Positions 26,601 to 34,482 of a stretch of 64,000 nt of DNA are shown in pieces; positions within the stretch are counted from its first letter, which is position 1; every line of letters begins with the position of its first letter. This stretch comes from Alistipes sp. Lineage in GTDB: Bacteria > Bacteroidota > Bacteroidia > Bacteroidales > Rikenellaceae. The notes below the pieces were generated by a model. That model searched no databases. It saw only the letters and a program-made list of their open reading frames with translations, and was not told the DNA's origin. Both the position numbers and the translations under genes were made by a program. The DNA is taken from assembly GCA_020026415.1 (NCBI GenBank), contig JAHHQL010000010.1:1-64000 (forward strand), in the 5' to 3' direction.

Positions 26601-26729
26601 ATCCCGATGATGGTCAGCGGAAGTACGTTCTGGGCTCCTGTGGGGGTTTCGATTTTTGCCGGCGGTATCGGTTCGCTGATCTTGGTGATCACCGTCCTGC
26701 CCGTACTTTATTCAAAAATATTCAAATAA
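23679..26729 (+). CDS. RND efflux permease, system 1
   Basis: 1016 residues from the ATG at 23679, two bases after the adaptor stop; a TTG at 23670 is less likely. AcrB-type architecture: 12 membrane segments and two large periplasmic loops. TM4 reads GMIVDNSIVVID where AcrB-type pumps have VDD, and the TM10-type segment reads GMIVRNVILMY where AcrB has a Lys. Proton-relay residues therefore differ from the AcrB standard. Exports unknown compounds by proton antiport, with the adjacent adaptor and channel. Its C terminus overlaps the next gene's ATG by one base. Confidence 0.93.
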   Translation: MNKKSNLILWAMRNYRITFLVIGCLFVLGLFGLNYIPKQEFPEFTIRQGVVVGVYPGATSEEVEEQLARPLERFMMTYKEVKRAKTTSTSKNGLCILMVELEDEVTDKDAVWSKIKHGLAAFKMQLPKGVAAVVTQDDFGDTSALLITIESDTRSYRELQDYLDKLNDRLRRIKSVSNLRPYGVQSEQISIYVNRERLAAYGIGEQTLAMLLSSQGLTALGGSVSNSTTETPIHLAPTLSSEQEVANQILWSSPTGEVLRVKDVARVVREYDNPDKYIKNNGHRCVMLSMEMRPGFNIVAFGEEVDEVLADFIAEDLPSDVHVERIADQAKVVRNSVYSFLRDLVVSMIIIIAIMMLLFPWRSAVVAAITIPLSTAISIGIMYACGIPLNTVTLAALIVVLGMIVDNSIVVIDGYLNYLSMGHSRWYAAAESAREFFPSLFLATICICMIFFPLLATNKGIILDFIAYFPWTVAINLMVSLLLAVLVIPFLEILIIRKMPVAAKDKPSFTDRVLHLYRRVLIWTFRHGWLTIGLGIASVVIALMIVPKLNMRMLPFADRDQFAVEIYLNADAPIERTTAVADSVYNVLKADPRVQSMTTFVGCSSPRFQMSYAPQIAGKNYAQFIVNTASLEETDKLLDEYSDQWNDRFPDAQIKFKQLDYQNVPGLELRFYGDDIDSLKVAGERLMAKMREMPELKWVHSDYATQQAVIDVKLDPVTAPQLGVTRTTAAINLALAGDNLPIGSVWEGDYELPVKLKIDPSLGERTLSDVENTFISTVVPTVSVPLRQIAKVEPRWSESQIVHRNGVRCLSVSADLKRGENALKMLGKITDVLKNEITLPQGVTTEIGGEYEFDMETFPPIATGLGVSLIIIFFFILSNFREFKITIVVMLSMSLCLFGAMIGLWISGFTIGLTSVLGFITLLGMIVRNVILMYQHAEEKRLHDRWPARIAAYDAGRRRMVPIFLTTATTAVGVIPMMVSGSTFWAPVGVSIFAGGIGSLILVITVLPVLYSKIFK

Positions 26730-28027
26730 TGAAAAAGACACTTTGCACATTGCTCCTTGCGGGACTCACCCTCGGAGTTTCGGCACAAACTCTCACGCTG
26801 GAGGAGTGCCGACAGGCTGCCATCGAACATAACCACACACTCAAAAACAGCGGTTTACATATCGAAGCCGCCCGTCATGCCCGTCGCGAAGCATTCACGA
26901 ATTACTTTCCGCAGATTTCGGCACAGGGTATGGTATTTCAGGCTCAACATGGTCTGGCACAGATGGATCTGAAAGTTCCGTTACCCCTGCCCGGCATGTC
27001 GGGTCCGCTGACACTTCCGCTGTCGATCGGAAAGAGAGGTTTGGCGGCAGGGGTCGTTGCCGTACAACCCGTATTTATGGGCTTGAAGATTATCAACGGC
27101 AATAAACTGGCCCGTTTGGGCGAAGAGGTAAGCACCCTGCAATATCGTCAAAACGAAAATGATGTATATGAGAAAACCGATGCCTACTATTGGCAGATCG
27201 TATCGCTCAAGGAGAAACTCAATACGCTGGATGCCGTCGATCGTCAGTTGAACGAAATATATCGTCAGGCCGAACTCTCGCTCAAGGCAGGTTTGGTCAC
27301 CAAGAATGACCTCTTGCGCGTAGAATTGCGCAAACAAGAGATTGCCTCGACTCGTCTGAAGGTCGAGAACGGAATCCACATCTCCAAGATGCTCCTCGCA
27401 CAACACACGGGTAAGGATTGGCACGGATTCGATATTTCCTGCAAAACATGTCCCATTCCCGAAGCCCCGTCAAAATTCTACATTCCCACGGAGGAGGCTT
27501 TGGATCAGCGCGTCGAGAAATTGCTGGCAGAAAAAAATGTCGAAGCCCACAAATATCAGAAACGCATGGAGCGCAGCAAAAATATGCCTACGGTAGGTAT
27601 CGGTGCCGGTTACATGCACTACAACTTCACCGAGAAAGATGTAAATAACGGACTGGTATTCGCACAGGTTTCACTGCCGATTTCGCAATGGTGGGGTGGT
27701 TCTCATGCCGTGAAACGCGCCCGCATCAGGGAACAACAGGCCGAAAACGACCTGCGTCATGCCGAGGAGATGCTGACCATCGAAATCGAGAAGACGTGGA
27801 GCGAACTTCAGGAGGCCTATGCCGAAATCGACATCGCTCGCCGTTCGGTTTCGTCGGCCACCGAGAACCTCCGTCAGCACACCGCTTACTACGCCGCAGG
27901 CACGGCTTCGCTGACCGAGTTGCTCGATGCCGAAACCATTTTTACTCGCAGCAGAAATGACTTGACGGACGCTTGCGCCAATTATCAGACCGCCTTGTCG
28001 AACTATATGCGTGTGACGGGAAGATAA
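26729..28027 (+). CDS. TolC-family outer-membrane efflux channel, system 1
   Basis: 432 residues. Signal peptide MKKTLCTLLLAGLTLGVSAQ. TolC-like OEP repeats with long alpha-helical hairpins (LTLEECRQAAIEHNHTL; later AEEMLTIEIEKTWSELQEAY and YYAAGTASLTELLDAETIF). It has no lipobox, unlike the channel of system 2. Forms the trimeric outer-membrane duct for the pump. Start overlaps the permease stop (TAATG), so translation is coupled. Confidence 0.92.
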   Translation: MKKTLCTLLLAGLTLGVSAQTLTLEECRQAAIEHNHTLKNSGLHIEAARHARREAFTNYFPQISAQGMVFQAQHGLAQMDLKVPLPLPGMSGPLTLPLSIGKRGLAAGVVAVQPVFMGLKIINGNKLARLGEEVSTLQYRQNENDVYEKTDAYYWQIVSLKEKLNTLDAVDRQLNEIYRQAELSLKAGLVTKNDLLRVELRKQEIASTRLKVENGIHISKMLLAQHTGKDWHGFDISCKTCPIPEAPSKFYIPTEEALDQRVEKLLAEKNVEAHKYQKRMERSKNMPTVGIGAGYMHYNFTEKDVNNGLVFAQVSLPISQWWGGSHAVKRARIREQQAENDLRHAEEMLTIEIEKTWSELQEAYAEIDIARRSVSSATENLRQHTAYYAAGTASLTELLDAETIFTRSRNDLTDACANYQTALSNYMRVTGR

Positions 28028-28047
28028 TCCTGCCGATACAGAAAACA

Positions 28048-28080
28048 AAAAGAGCGTCTCTTCAAACAAGAGACGCTCTT
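28048..28080. terminator. Bidirectional terminator between efflux channel and ruvB
   Basis: Stem AAAGAGCGTCTCT / AGAGACGCTCTTT with A- and T-runs on both sides, between two convergent genes. Confidence 0.92.
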
Positions 28081-28085
28081 TTATT

Positions 28086-29090
28086 TTAAAACAGGCCGTT
28101 GTCCTCTCGCGGGATCGAATAGCCCAAATGTTTGTAAGCGAGTTCCGTGACCTCTCGTCCGCGGGGTGTGCGTTTGAGGAAACCTTCCTTGATGAGGAAC
28201 GGCTCATAGACCTCCTCGATCGTACCGCCGTCTTCGCCGACCGCTGTCGCAATGGTATTGATGCCCACAGGGCCTCCCTTGAATTTTTCGATGATCGTAC
28301 CAAGAATCTTATTGTCCATGCTGTCCAGACCGCGCGAGTCGATATTGAGAGCCGTAAGGGCAAATCGCGTAATTCCGAGGTCGATGTGCCCTTCGCCCTT
28401 GACCATCGCAAAATCGCGCACACGGCGCAACAGCGCATTGGCAATACGGGGCGTACCGCGCGAACGCATCGCCACCTCCAGTGCGGCATCATCGTCAATT
28501 GTCACATCCAGAATGTGTGCCGATCGTTTAACGATCCGTGCCAACACCTCCGAATCATAATATTCCAAGTGACAGGAGATTCCGAAACGGGCACGAAGCG
28601 GAGAGGTCAGAAGTCCGCTCCGAGTCGTGGCACCGATCAGCGTGAAAGGAGCCAACTCGATCTGAATCGAACGTGCCGAAGGGCCTTTATCCAAAACAAT
28701 GTCAATCTTATAATCCTCCATCGCCGAGTAGAGATATTCCTCGACAATGGGACTCAGGCGGTGGATTTCGTCAATAAACAACACATCGCCCGGATTAAGG
28801 TTCGTGAGCAGTCCCGCCAAATCGCCCGGCTTATCCAGCACGGGACCCGACGTTACGCGCAGTTCGGCACCCATTTCATTGGCGATGATATTAGCCAAAG
28901 TGGTCTTGCCCAATCCCGGAGGCCCGTGCAACAGAACGTGATCCAGCGAATCGCCACGCATCAGCGCAGCCTTGATAAATATGCGGAGGTTCTCGACAAT
29001 CTTATCCTGCCCCGAAAAAGTCTCTAACTCCTGCGGGCGGATTTTGTTTTCAAATTCGAGATCGCTCTCTGTATTTCTAACTATCGACAT
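28086..29090 (-). CDS. ruvB: Holliday junction branch migration ATPase RuvB
   Basis: 334 residues. Walker A HGPPGLGKTTLAN (~57-69), Walker B LFIDEIHRL, sensor 1 GATTRSG, and a C-terminal winged-helix domain (EEVYEPFLIKEGFLKRTPRGREVT). Hexameric motor that drives branch migration with RuvA during recombination repair. The chosen ATG (29090) gives the usual N terminus MSIVRNTESD; an in-frame ATG at 29105 overlaps the -7 box. The leader may be absent (see finding). Confidence 0.97.
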   Translation of the reverse strand: MSIVRNTESDLEFENKIRPQELETFSGQDKIVENLRIFIKAALMRGDSLDHVLLHGPPGLGKTTLANIIANEMGAELRVTSGPVLDKPGDLAGLLTNLNPGDVLFIDEIHRLSPIVEEYLYSAMEDYKIDIVLDKGPSARSIQIELAPFTLIGATTRSGLLTSPLRARFGISCHLEYYDSEVLARIVKRSAHILDVTIDDDAALEVAMRSRGTPRIANALLRRVRDFAMVKGEGHIDLGITRFALTALNIDSRGLDSMDNKILGTIIEKFKGGPVGINTIATAVGEDGGTIEEVYEPFLIKEGFLKRTPRGREVTELAYKHLGYSIPREDNGLF

Positions 29091-29094
29091 ACGA

Positions 29095-29102
29095 CAAAGG
29101 TA
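29095..29102 (-). promoter_or_regulatory. ruvB promoter -7 box
   Basis: Minus-strand TACCTTTG ending only 4 bp before the ATG. In Bacteroidetes transcription starts about 5-7 bp after this box, so the mRNA would begin at or next to the start codon. Confidence 0.65.
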
Positions 29103-29145
29103 CAAAAATTCGGCAGAAATATTCCGCCGTTCCCGAAATTATGCG

Positions 29146-29153
29146 TATTTTTG
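29146..29153 (+). promoter_or_regulatory. rmuC promoter -7 box
   Basis: TATTTTTG ending 5 bp before the ATG at 29159; again consistent with a leaderless mRNA. Confidence 0.6.
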
Positions 29154-29158
29154 TTGTT

Positions 29159-30613
29159 ATGAATATCTCATTTGTCATCTTATTTGCCCTTGCTCTGACG
29201 GCGGCCGTTGTCGCTTTCATGCTTTATCGTTCGCGTGGCGAACAAACGGCACGCCTTACCCAAGAAAACGAATCGCTCCGCGAGGAGAATCTGCGCCAAA
29301 AGGACGCTCTTGCCGATGAGCAGAAAGCCCGTGTAGAGGCCGATACGCTCCGTACTTCGGTCGTCAGCCGCCTTGCAACCGCAGAGCAGGAATTGGCCGC
29401 ATTACGCGAAAAGCACCTTGCACAAAGCCGTGAATTGGCTTCGTTACAGGCTTCAAGCGATGCCGAAATCAAAAAACTCCGCGAACAGAACGATGCCGAC
29501 CGTGCTGCCGAACACGAAGCCCGCGAAAAACAGGAAGAGCAGTTCCGGCAGCAGTTCAAATTGCTGGCAACGGAAATTCTCGGCGAGCAATCGGCCAAAT
29601 TCAAGGAGACCAACAAGGAGTCGATCGACATCCTTCTGAAACCGTTCCGCGACAATATCTCCGACTTCCGCAAACGTGTCGAGGAGATCTACACCACGCA
29701 GACCTCACAACGGGGCGAATTGAAAGCCGAACTGAAAAATCTGATGGATCTGAACCAACGCATCACCACCGAAACGACCAATCTGACCAATGCGCTGAAG
29801 GGTAATTCAAAGATACAGGGTGATTGGGGCGAGACATTGCTCGAAACAATCCTCGACAGCACTTCTCTTTCAAAAGGGATTCACTATGAAACGCAATACA
29901 ACATCAAAGATGAAGAGGGACACAATTTGCGCCCCGATGTGGTATTGCATCTGCCCGAAAAGAAAAACATCATCATCGACTCGAAGGTGTCGCTGACGGC
30001 ATTTGTGGCCTACACTTCGGCGGAGACCGAGGCCGAACGTCAGATTCACCTGAAAAAACACCTCGAATCGGTTCGTCAGCACGTAACCGAACTCGGACGC
30101 AAGGAGTATCAGCGTTTGCTGAAATCGCCCGATTTCGTCATTATGTTCATTCCGAACGAACCGGCCTTTCTGACCGCCCTGCAAGCCGATTCCGCCATCT
30201 GGTCGGATGCCTACGAAAAGAAAGTCATCGTCTCGTCGCCTACAAACCTCTTCGCCCTGCTGAAGATGGTCGCCGACCTGTGGAAATACAACGATCAGGA
30301 CAAGAATACAAAACTGATCGCCTCTTCGGCTCTGAAACTCTACGATCAGGCCGTGCGTTTTTCCACTTCGCTTGAGAACATAGGTGCAGCCTTGAGCAAG
30401 GCTCAAGATGCTTATGAAGATGCCCACAAACGCCTCTGCACAGGTAACGACAACATTATCCGTGTGGGGGAAAATCTGCGTAAAAAAGCCCGTTTGCAAA
30501 GCAAACAACACTTCTCCCGGACCCTTTTGGAAGCCGATGACAACGAAGCCGACGATACGGATGTAATTTTACCGACAGAACCTGCCGAAATGACCAATGC
30601 TCATGAAAAATAA
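29159..30613 (+). CDS. rmuC: DNA recombination protein RmuC
   Basis: 484 residues. N-terminal membrane segment (~5-24), a long coiled coil rich in Glu/Ala/Arg (~30-150), then the RmuC nuclease-like domain (~190-420). Within it: QGDWGETLLETILDSTSLSKG, LRPDVVLHLPEKKNIIIDSKVSLTAF and SPDFVIMFIPNEPAF. E. coli RmuC limits rearrangements at inverted repeats; the domain resembles PD-(D/E)XK nucleases, and the D..IDSK stretch fits. Divergent from ruvB, so a recombination gene pair shares one 68-bp intergenic region. Confidence 0.93.
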   Translation: MNISFVILFALALTAAVVAFMLYRSRGEQTARLTQENESLREENLRQKDALADEQKARVEADTLRTSVVSRLATAEQELAALREKHLAQSRELASLQASSDAEIKKLREQNDADRAAEHEAREKQEEQFRQQFKLLATEILGEQSAKFKETNKESIDILLKPFRDNISDFRKRVEEIYTTQTSQRGELKAELKNLMDLNQRITTETTNLTNALKGNSKIQGDWGETLLETILDSTSLSKGIHYETQYNIKDEEGHNLRPDVVLHLPEKKNIIIDSKVSLTAFVAYTSAETEAERQIHLKKHLESVRQHVTELGRKEYQRLLKSPDFVIMFIPNEPAFLTALQADSAIWSDAYEKKVIVSSPTNLFALLKMVADLWKYNDQDKNTKLIASSALKLYDQAVRFSTSLENIGAALSKAQDAYEDAHKRLCTGNDNIIRVGENLRKKARLQSKQHFSRTLLEADDNEADDTDVILPTEPAEMTNAHEK

Positions 30614-31061
30614 CGAACCCTCTCTGTTGCAATTCACGATTCATTACCCCTCGGTAACCTTTGCCGCATTCGGCAATCAGGAACACGGTGCAATGAGTCA
30701 GGGGAACGAATTTCGCCAATTGCTCTATGGCGACAAGGGAATGCTTTCACCGCTGAAAGATCTCTCGGCAACCGATTACGGACACGACATGGAGCATATT
30801 GCCTTCGATTTTCACATCAACCCATGCGATTACGAAATCAACGAAATCCGAGCCGTCGGCACATATCGCAAAAAGGGACATTCTATTGATGTGGCGGTGA
30901 TCGTGGGGGAGGACTTCTTCCGAAAATCCCACGAAGAACGCCGTCAATGGATTCGGGAACAGATCTTGGAGCGAATCCGGCAAGTGGGACAGGTTGTCTC
31001 ACATCAGAAGTTGGACACCGACATAGAACGCCTCCTCGCAGACATCGGATTCCGATTATAA
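30603..31061 (+). CDS. Conserved hypothetical protein, coupled to rmuC
   Basis: 152 residues if started at the second ATG (30603); an ATG at 30597 would add two residues. Starts inside the end of rmuC (11-bp overlap), implying coupled translation. Acidic/mixed composition, no signal or membrane segment. Notable stretches: GDKGMLSPLKDLSATDYGHDMEHIAFDFHI, DVAVIVGEDFF, and a basic C-terminal helix EERRQWIREQILERIRQVGQVV. Family not recognised. Linkage suggests a link to RmuC, but this is inference only. Confidence 0.75.
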   Translation: MKNNEPSLLQFTIHYPSVTFAAFGNQEHGAMSQGNEFRQLLYGDKGMLSPLKDLSATDYGHDMEHIAFDFHINPCDYEINEIRAVGTYRKKGHSIDVAVIVGEDFFRKSHEERRQWIREQILERIRQVGQVVSHQKLDTDIERLLADIGFRL

Positions 31062-31066
31062 AAAGG

Positions 31067-31098
31067 AAAGCACTTTAAGCAAGAACTTAAAGTGCTTT
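31067..31098. terminator. Bidirectional terminator
   Basis: 13-bp stem AAAGCACTTTAAG / CTTAAAGTGCTTT between the convergent rmuC-linked gene and gtrA, followed by a T-run on the plus strand. Confidence 0.9.
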
Positions 31099-31107
31099 TT
31101 TCTTTAT

Positions 31108-31590
31108 TTAATCCCGGAACGAAAAATATTTGGCGGCCAAAAAACTGTAAACAACCGTAATGACAGTGGTGATTACCTTGGCGGGGGTCGGCCATATATG
31201 ACAGACTTCAACGAAGAATTTTAACCCCGCATAGGTCAGAAGCACCGACCCACCAATCGAAATCACATACCTTACAAACTGCGTGCGCCGTCTTAAGCGA
31301 GACCCCCCGAACACCACATTGCGATTCAGCCAAAATCCGTTGAACGAGGTCAGCGGGAAGACCAGAATCATAGAAGCGATGTGTGATGAAACAAACATCA
31401 CACCGAGATCAAAAAAGCGGTCGGGAGTAACCACGTAGTGATAAATCAAAAAATACAGAAGCGGGTCAAGAACCAGAAAATTCAGGCCTCCACATGCCGC
31501 ATAACGAAACATTTGCCGCGTGAAAAATCGCGCGACAAATGGCAGATAAAAATAATCTATTGTCTTTCGTAGTATTTCCGACAGGCTCAT
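31108..31590 (-). CDS. GtrA-family membrane protein
   Basis: 160 residues with four predicted membrane helices (about 26-46, 62-84, 102-122, 132-150). GtrA-type pattern: FRYAACGGLNFLVLDPLLYFL, FNGFWLNRNVVF and YSFLAAKYFSFRD. GtrA proteins are thought to flip lipid-linked sugars or aid cell-surface polysaccharide synthesis. No glycosyltransferase is adjacent. Last gene of a minus-strand operon; its ATG overlaps the stop of the SPOR protein gene. Confidence 0.85.
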   Translation of the reverse strand: MSLSEILRKTIDYFYLPFVARFFTRQMFRYAACGGLNFLVLDPLLYFLIYHYVVTPDRFFDLGVMFVSSHIASMILVFPLTSFNGFWLNRNVVFGGSRLRRRTQFVRYVISIGGSVLLTYAGLKFFVEVCHIWPTPAKVITTVITVVYSFLAAKYFSFRD

Positions 31591-32516
31591 TAACGTGCTT
31601 TATGAATCCACATATCTCGATATTCGGCCTGATGCGCCCGTTTGAACAACCGGCACGGTTCTTCTGAATCGGATTCGAAAGCCGACACCAGCAGATTTTC
31701 CCCCAAGCGATAAACGCCCAGATGCCAGTCTGGATGGTTCTTATGCGCGATCTCCACGGCACGTTGCGCGTTATCCTTCGATCCGAATACACCCAAAACC
31801 ACATAACTACGTTGAGATACGCGCTTGGCAGGAGCATCCACCGTACCCGATCCCGACAGCAGAATATCCTCCTTTTCGGGGGCAGGTTCTGTCGCAACAG
31901 GTTGCTCTGTCACGGCAGGCTCCGTTGCCAACGAATCCGTCACAGGCTCTTCGACGGGAGTTGTTGCCACAGACTCCATCTTCTCGACCTTGGTAATCGG
32001 TTCAACGGGATTTACCCCGAAATATTCGTCGCGATTGTCGTAGAGGTAGTATGCGCCGAAACACAATCCGCAACCGATGGCAACGACACCGCACCACAGC
32101 ACCCAGTCAAAGCCGATCGGACGATGCACCTTGACGGGACCCGTTCCCTGAGGATTCAGACGGCGGTCGAACTCAGCCGACAGGATGAACTGCTTGTTCT
32201 TCAATGTCCCGATGCCTTCGATCGTCAAAACCTCATCGGCATAAACCCGTGCCAACCAACGTCCGTAAATCTCCTCGGCAGCCGCGGTCTCACATCGGGC
32301 GGCTTCCGCAATATAGATTGCAAGGCGTTTTCCGCGGATCTCCGGCGTGAAAACGACTTTACGACAAGGCGGTTTGATCATCGAACGCGAAAGGCGTTCG
32401 GCAGGGTGACGCTCAACCGAGAGCGTGCCGATTTCGGGTAAAGCGACTTCGCCCCGTTCGGCCAAAATATTACCGATCAGTTTATTGACCTGATCAACCA
32501 TCGGATAGTTACCCAT
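31590..32516 (-). CDS. HU-like/SPOR-domain membrane protein
   Basis: 308 residues. N-terminal region (~1-125) resembles the HU-CCDC81-type DNA-binding-like fold found in Bacteroidetes (MVDQVNKLIGNILAERGEVALPEIGTL). One membrane segment (~137-157, WVLWCGVVAIGCGLCFGAYYL). Pro/Glu/Thr-rich linker (~165-225). C-terminal SPOR domain (~233-308, QRSYVVLGVFGSKDNAQRAVEIA). SPOR domains bind denuded peptidoglycan at the division site. The topology puts the HU-like part in the cytoplasm and SPOR in the periplasm, a possible tether between nucleoid or cytoplasm and the division septum. Confidence 0.82.
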   Translation of the reverse strand: MGNYPMVDQVNKLIGNILAERGEVALPEIGTLSVERHPAERLSRSMIKPPCRKVVFTPEIRGKRLAIYIAEAARCETAAAEEIYGRWLARVYADEVLTIEGIGTLKNKQFILSAEFDRRLNPQGTGPVKVHRPIGFDWVLWCGVVAIGCGLCFGAYYLYDNRDEYFGVNPVEPITKVEKMESVATTPVEEPVTDSLATEPAVTEQPVATEPAPEKEDILLSGSGTVDAPAKRVSQRSYVVLGVFGSKDNAQRAVEIAHKNHPDWHLGVYRLGENLLVSAFESDSEEPCRLFKRAHQAEYRDMWIHKAR

Positions 32517-32521
32517 TGTTT

Positions 32522-33406
32522 CTATTTTTTAGACGATTTGTTTTTCAAGGTATCACCCGACACCTTGATGATGTGGTTCATATCCAACGCGGGCGTAGGC
32601 TTGCGGAAGATGAACCACAAACCAACCAGAATGAACGGAATGCTCAGCCACTGACCCATATCAAGGATCATGCCTGCCTCGAACTCCTCCTGATCGGCCT
32701 TGACAAACTCGATGATGAAGCGCGTAAAGAAGATGCCGATCAAACCCCATCCGAACATCAGACCCGGACGGCGGCGACCCCAATCTTTCTTATAATAGAA
32801 CCACAGCAAAACGACCCCTGTAACAATATAACACAGAGCCTCATAGATCTGCGTGGGATGTACAGGCGACGGTGCGAACGAGGTGAGCCACTTGTGCGAA
32901 TTGACAAATTTGAAACCCCAAGGCAGAGTGGTGGTCGTTCCGAATATTTCGGAGTTCATCAGATTGCCGAAGCGTACCAGAGCACCACCCAAAGTAACTC
33001 CGGGAATAATGCGATCCAGCAACCAGATGTAGGGGAGTTTGCACTTGCGGGCGCAGAGCCACAAACCGATCAGAAGGCCGATGGCTGCACCATGACTGGC
33101 CATACCTCCGTCACGGAATCCCGTGATGATCGTCCACGGAGCGGACAGATAACCCACGGGGTCATAGAATAAGCAGTGACCCAGACGCGAACCGATTACG
33201 GTCGAGAGTGCTCCGTAAGCAAAAATCGACTCGGCAAGTTGGGGATTCAGCCCTTCGTGTTTGCAAAATACCTCATAACATTTGGCACCCAAGACGATGG
33301 CTAATGCCCACATCAAACCGTAATAACGGATTTCGAGCCCGAAGACGGAAAACATCACGGGATCGACATTCCATTCTACGATCATAGGTAGAAAAGTCAT
33401 ATTCAT
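32522..33406 (-). CDS. lgt: Prolipoprotein diacylglyceryl transferase
   Basis: 294 residues, seven membrane helices. Transfers diacylglycerol from phosphatidylglycerol to the lipobox Cys of prolipoproteins in the inner membrane, the first step in maturing the many lipoproteins of this window. Lgt signature: GSRLGHCLFYDPVGYL, the SHGAAIGLLIGL segment with the catalytic-region His, and LVRFGNLMNSEIFG. Five bases separate it from the SPOR gene. The C-terminal tail is longer and Lys-rich (KNKSSKK). Confidence 0.95.
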   Translation of the reverse strand: MNMTFLPMIVEWNVDPVMFSVFGLEIRYYGLMWALAIVLGAKCYEVFCKHEGLNPQLAESIFAYGALSTVIGSRLGHCLFYDPVGYLSAPWTIITGFRDGGMASHGAAIGLLIGLWLCARKCKLPYIWLLDRIIPGVTLGGALVRFGNLMNSEIFGTTTTLPWGFKFVNSHKWLTSFAPSPVHPTQIYEALCYIVTGVVLLWFYYKKDWGRRRPGLMFGWGLIGIFFTRFIIEFVKADQEEFEAGMILDMGQWLSIPFILVGLWFIFRKPTPALDMNHIIKVSGDTLKNKSSKK

Positions 33407-33423
33407 AGATAAATCGTTAATTG

Positions 33424-34467
33424 TTACTTCGTTAAATCAATCTTTCTCAAGGTAAACGAGAAGATCGATCCCTTGTCCAGTTCGCTGCGTACGGAAACCT
33501 TCTCGCCGTGAGCCTCGATGATGTGCTTGACGATTGCAAGACCGAGTCCCGTACCGCCCTGTTCACGAGAACGACCTTTATCGGTGCGGTAAAAACGCTC
33601 GAAAATACGCGGCAGGTCACTCTGGGCGATACCCTGACCGTTATCCTCGACCTCCACGAGGATCTTATCCATCATATCGCGGAAACGAACACGGGTCGTA
33701 CCGCCTTCCTTACCGTAACGGATCGAGTTGATGATCAGATTGATCAGTACCTGACCGATGTAGTGTTTGTCGGCCTCGACCCAGAAGGGAGAAGGCAGCG
33801 AATCGGCACCCTTGACCGAAATCTTGATGTTCTTCTTCTCGGCTTCGATCTCAGCCTGCTCGGCAATCTCGTTGGCCAAAGCCACGATGTCGAAGTGGTC
33901 GGGCATCAGTTTGTTCATGTTGCTCTCCAGACGCGAAATTGTATCCAGATCATTGACAATATTGATCAGACGGTCGATGCTCTTCTCGGCACGTTCCAAG
34001 AATTTACGGTTGATGAGTTCATCCTCCAGACCTCCGTCCAGCAGAGTCGAAATATAGCCCTGAATATTGAAGATCGGGGTCTTCAACTCGTGAGCCACAT
34101 TACCTAAATACTGCTTACGGAAACGCTCCGTCTCCTTGAGTTGGGCAATCTCCTTGTCGTTTTTGTTCGCCCATTCGGTCAGTTCCTCGCCAACGTCCTC
34201 CACCTTCTTGTCCGTGAGTTCGGAGAAAATTTCGTGGGTATGGACATTACGCGAAAGCACGATCGAATAAATAGGACGCAATTTATAGGCCACATACTTG
34301 CGGATGATGAACAATGCCAAAAGAGCCTGAAGAATAAACGTACCGACGGCAAGCGACAGACACAACCACCATGTGTGGTCGAGCACTCCTGCCGTAACAC
34401 CGACAAGAACAGAAGCAAAAAGAGCGATCAGCAACGAAGCACACTCCTTGGTTTTAATATAGATCAT
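33424..34467 (-). CDS. Sensor histidine kinase
   Basis: 347 residues. Two N-terminal membrane segments with almost no periplasmic loop (~10-30 and ~33-55), so it probably senses a membrane or cytoplasmic signal. HisKA H-box NVAHELKTPIFNIQGY (~128-143), N-box INLIINSIRYG, G1 DNGQGI, F-box RIFERFYR, G2 GTGLGLAIV. PhoR-like overall. No response regulator is encoded nearby, so it is an orphan in this window. Lies between ribE (15 bp) and lgt (17 bp) in one operon. Confidence 0.93.
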   Translation of the reverse strand: MIYIKTKECASLLIALFASVLVGVTAGVLDHTWWLCLSLAVGTFILQALLALFIIRKYVAYKLRPIYSIVLSRNVHTHEIFSELTDKKVEDVGEELTEWANKNDKEIAQLKETERFRKQYLGNVAHELKTPIFNIQGYISTLLDGGLEDELINRKFLERAEKSIDRLINIVNDLDTISRLESNMNKLMPDHFDIVALANEIAEQAEIEAEKKNIKISVKGADSLPSPFWVEADKHYIGQVLINLIINSIRYGKEGGTTRVRFRDMMDKILVEVEDNGQGIAQSDLPRIFERFYRTDKGRSREQGGTGLGLAIVKHIIEAHGEKVSVRSELDKGSIFSFTLRKIDLTK

Positions 34468-34482
34468 AATTTTGGGATTAAT

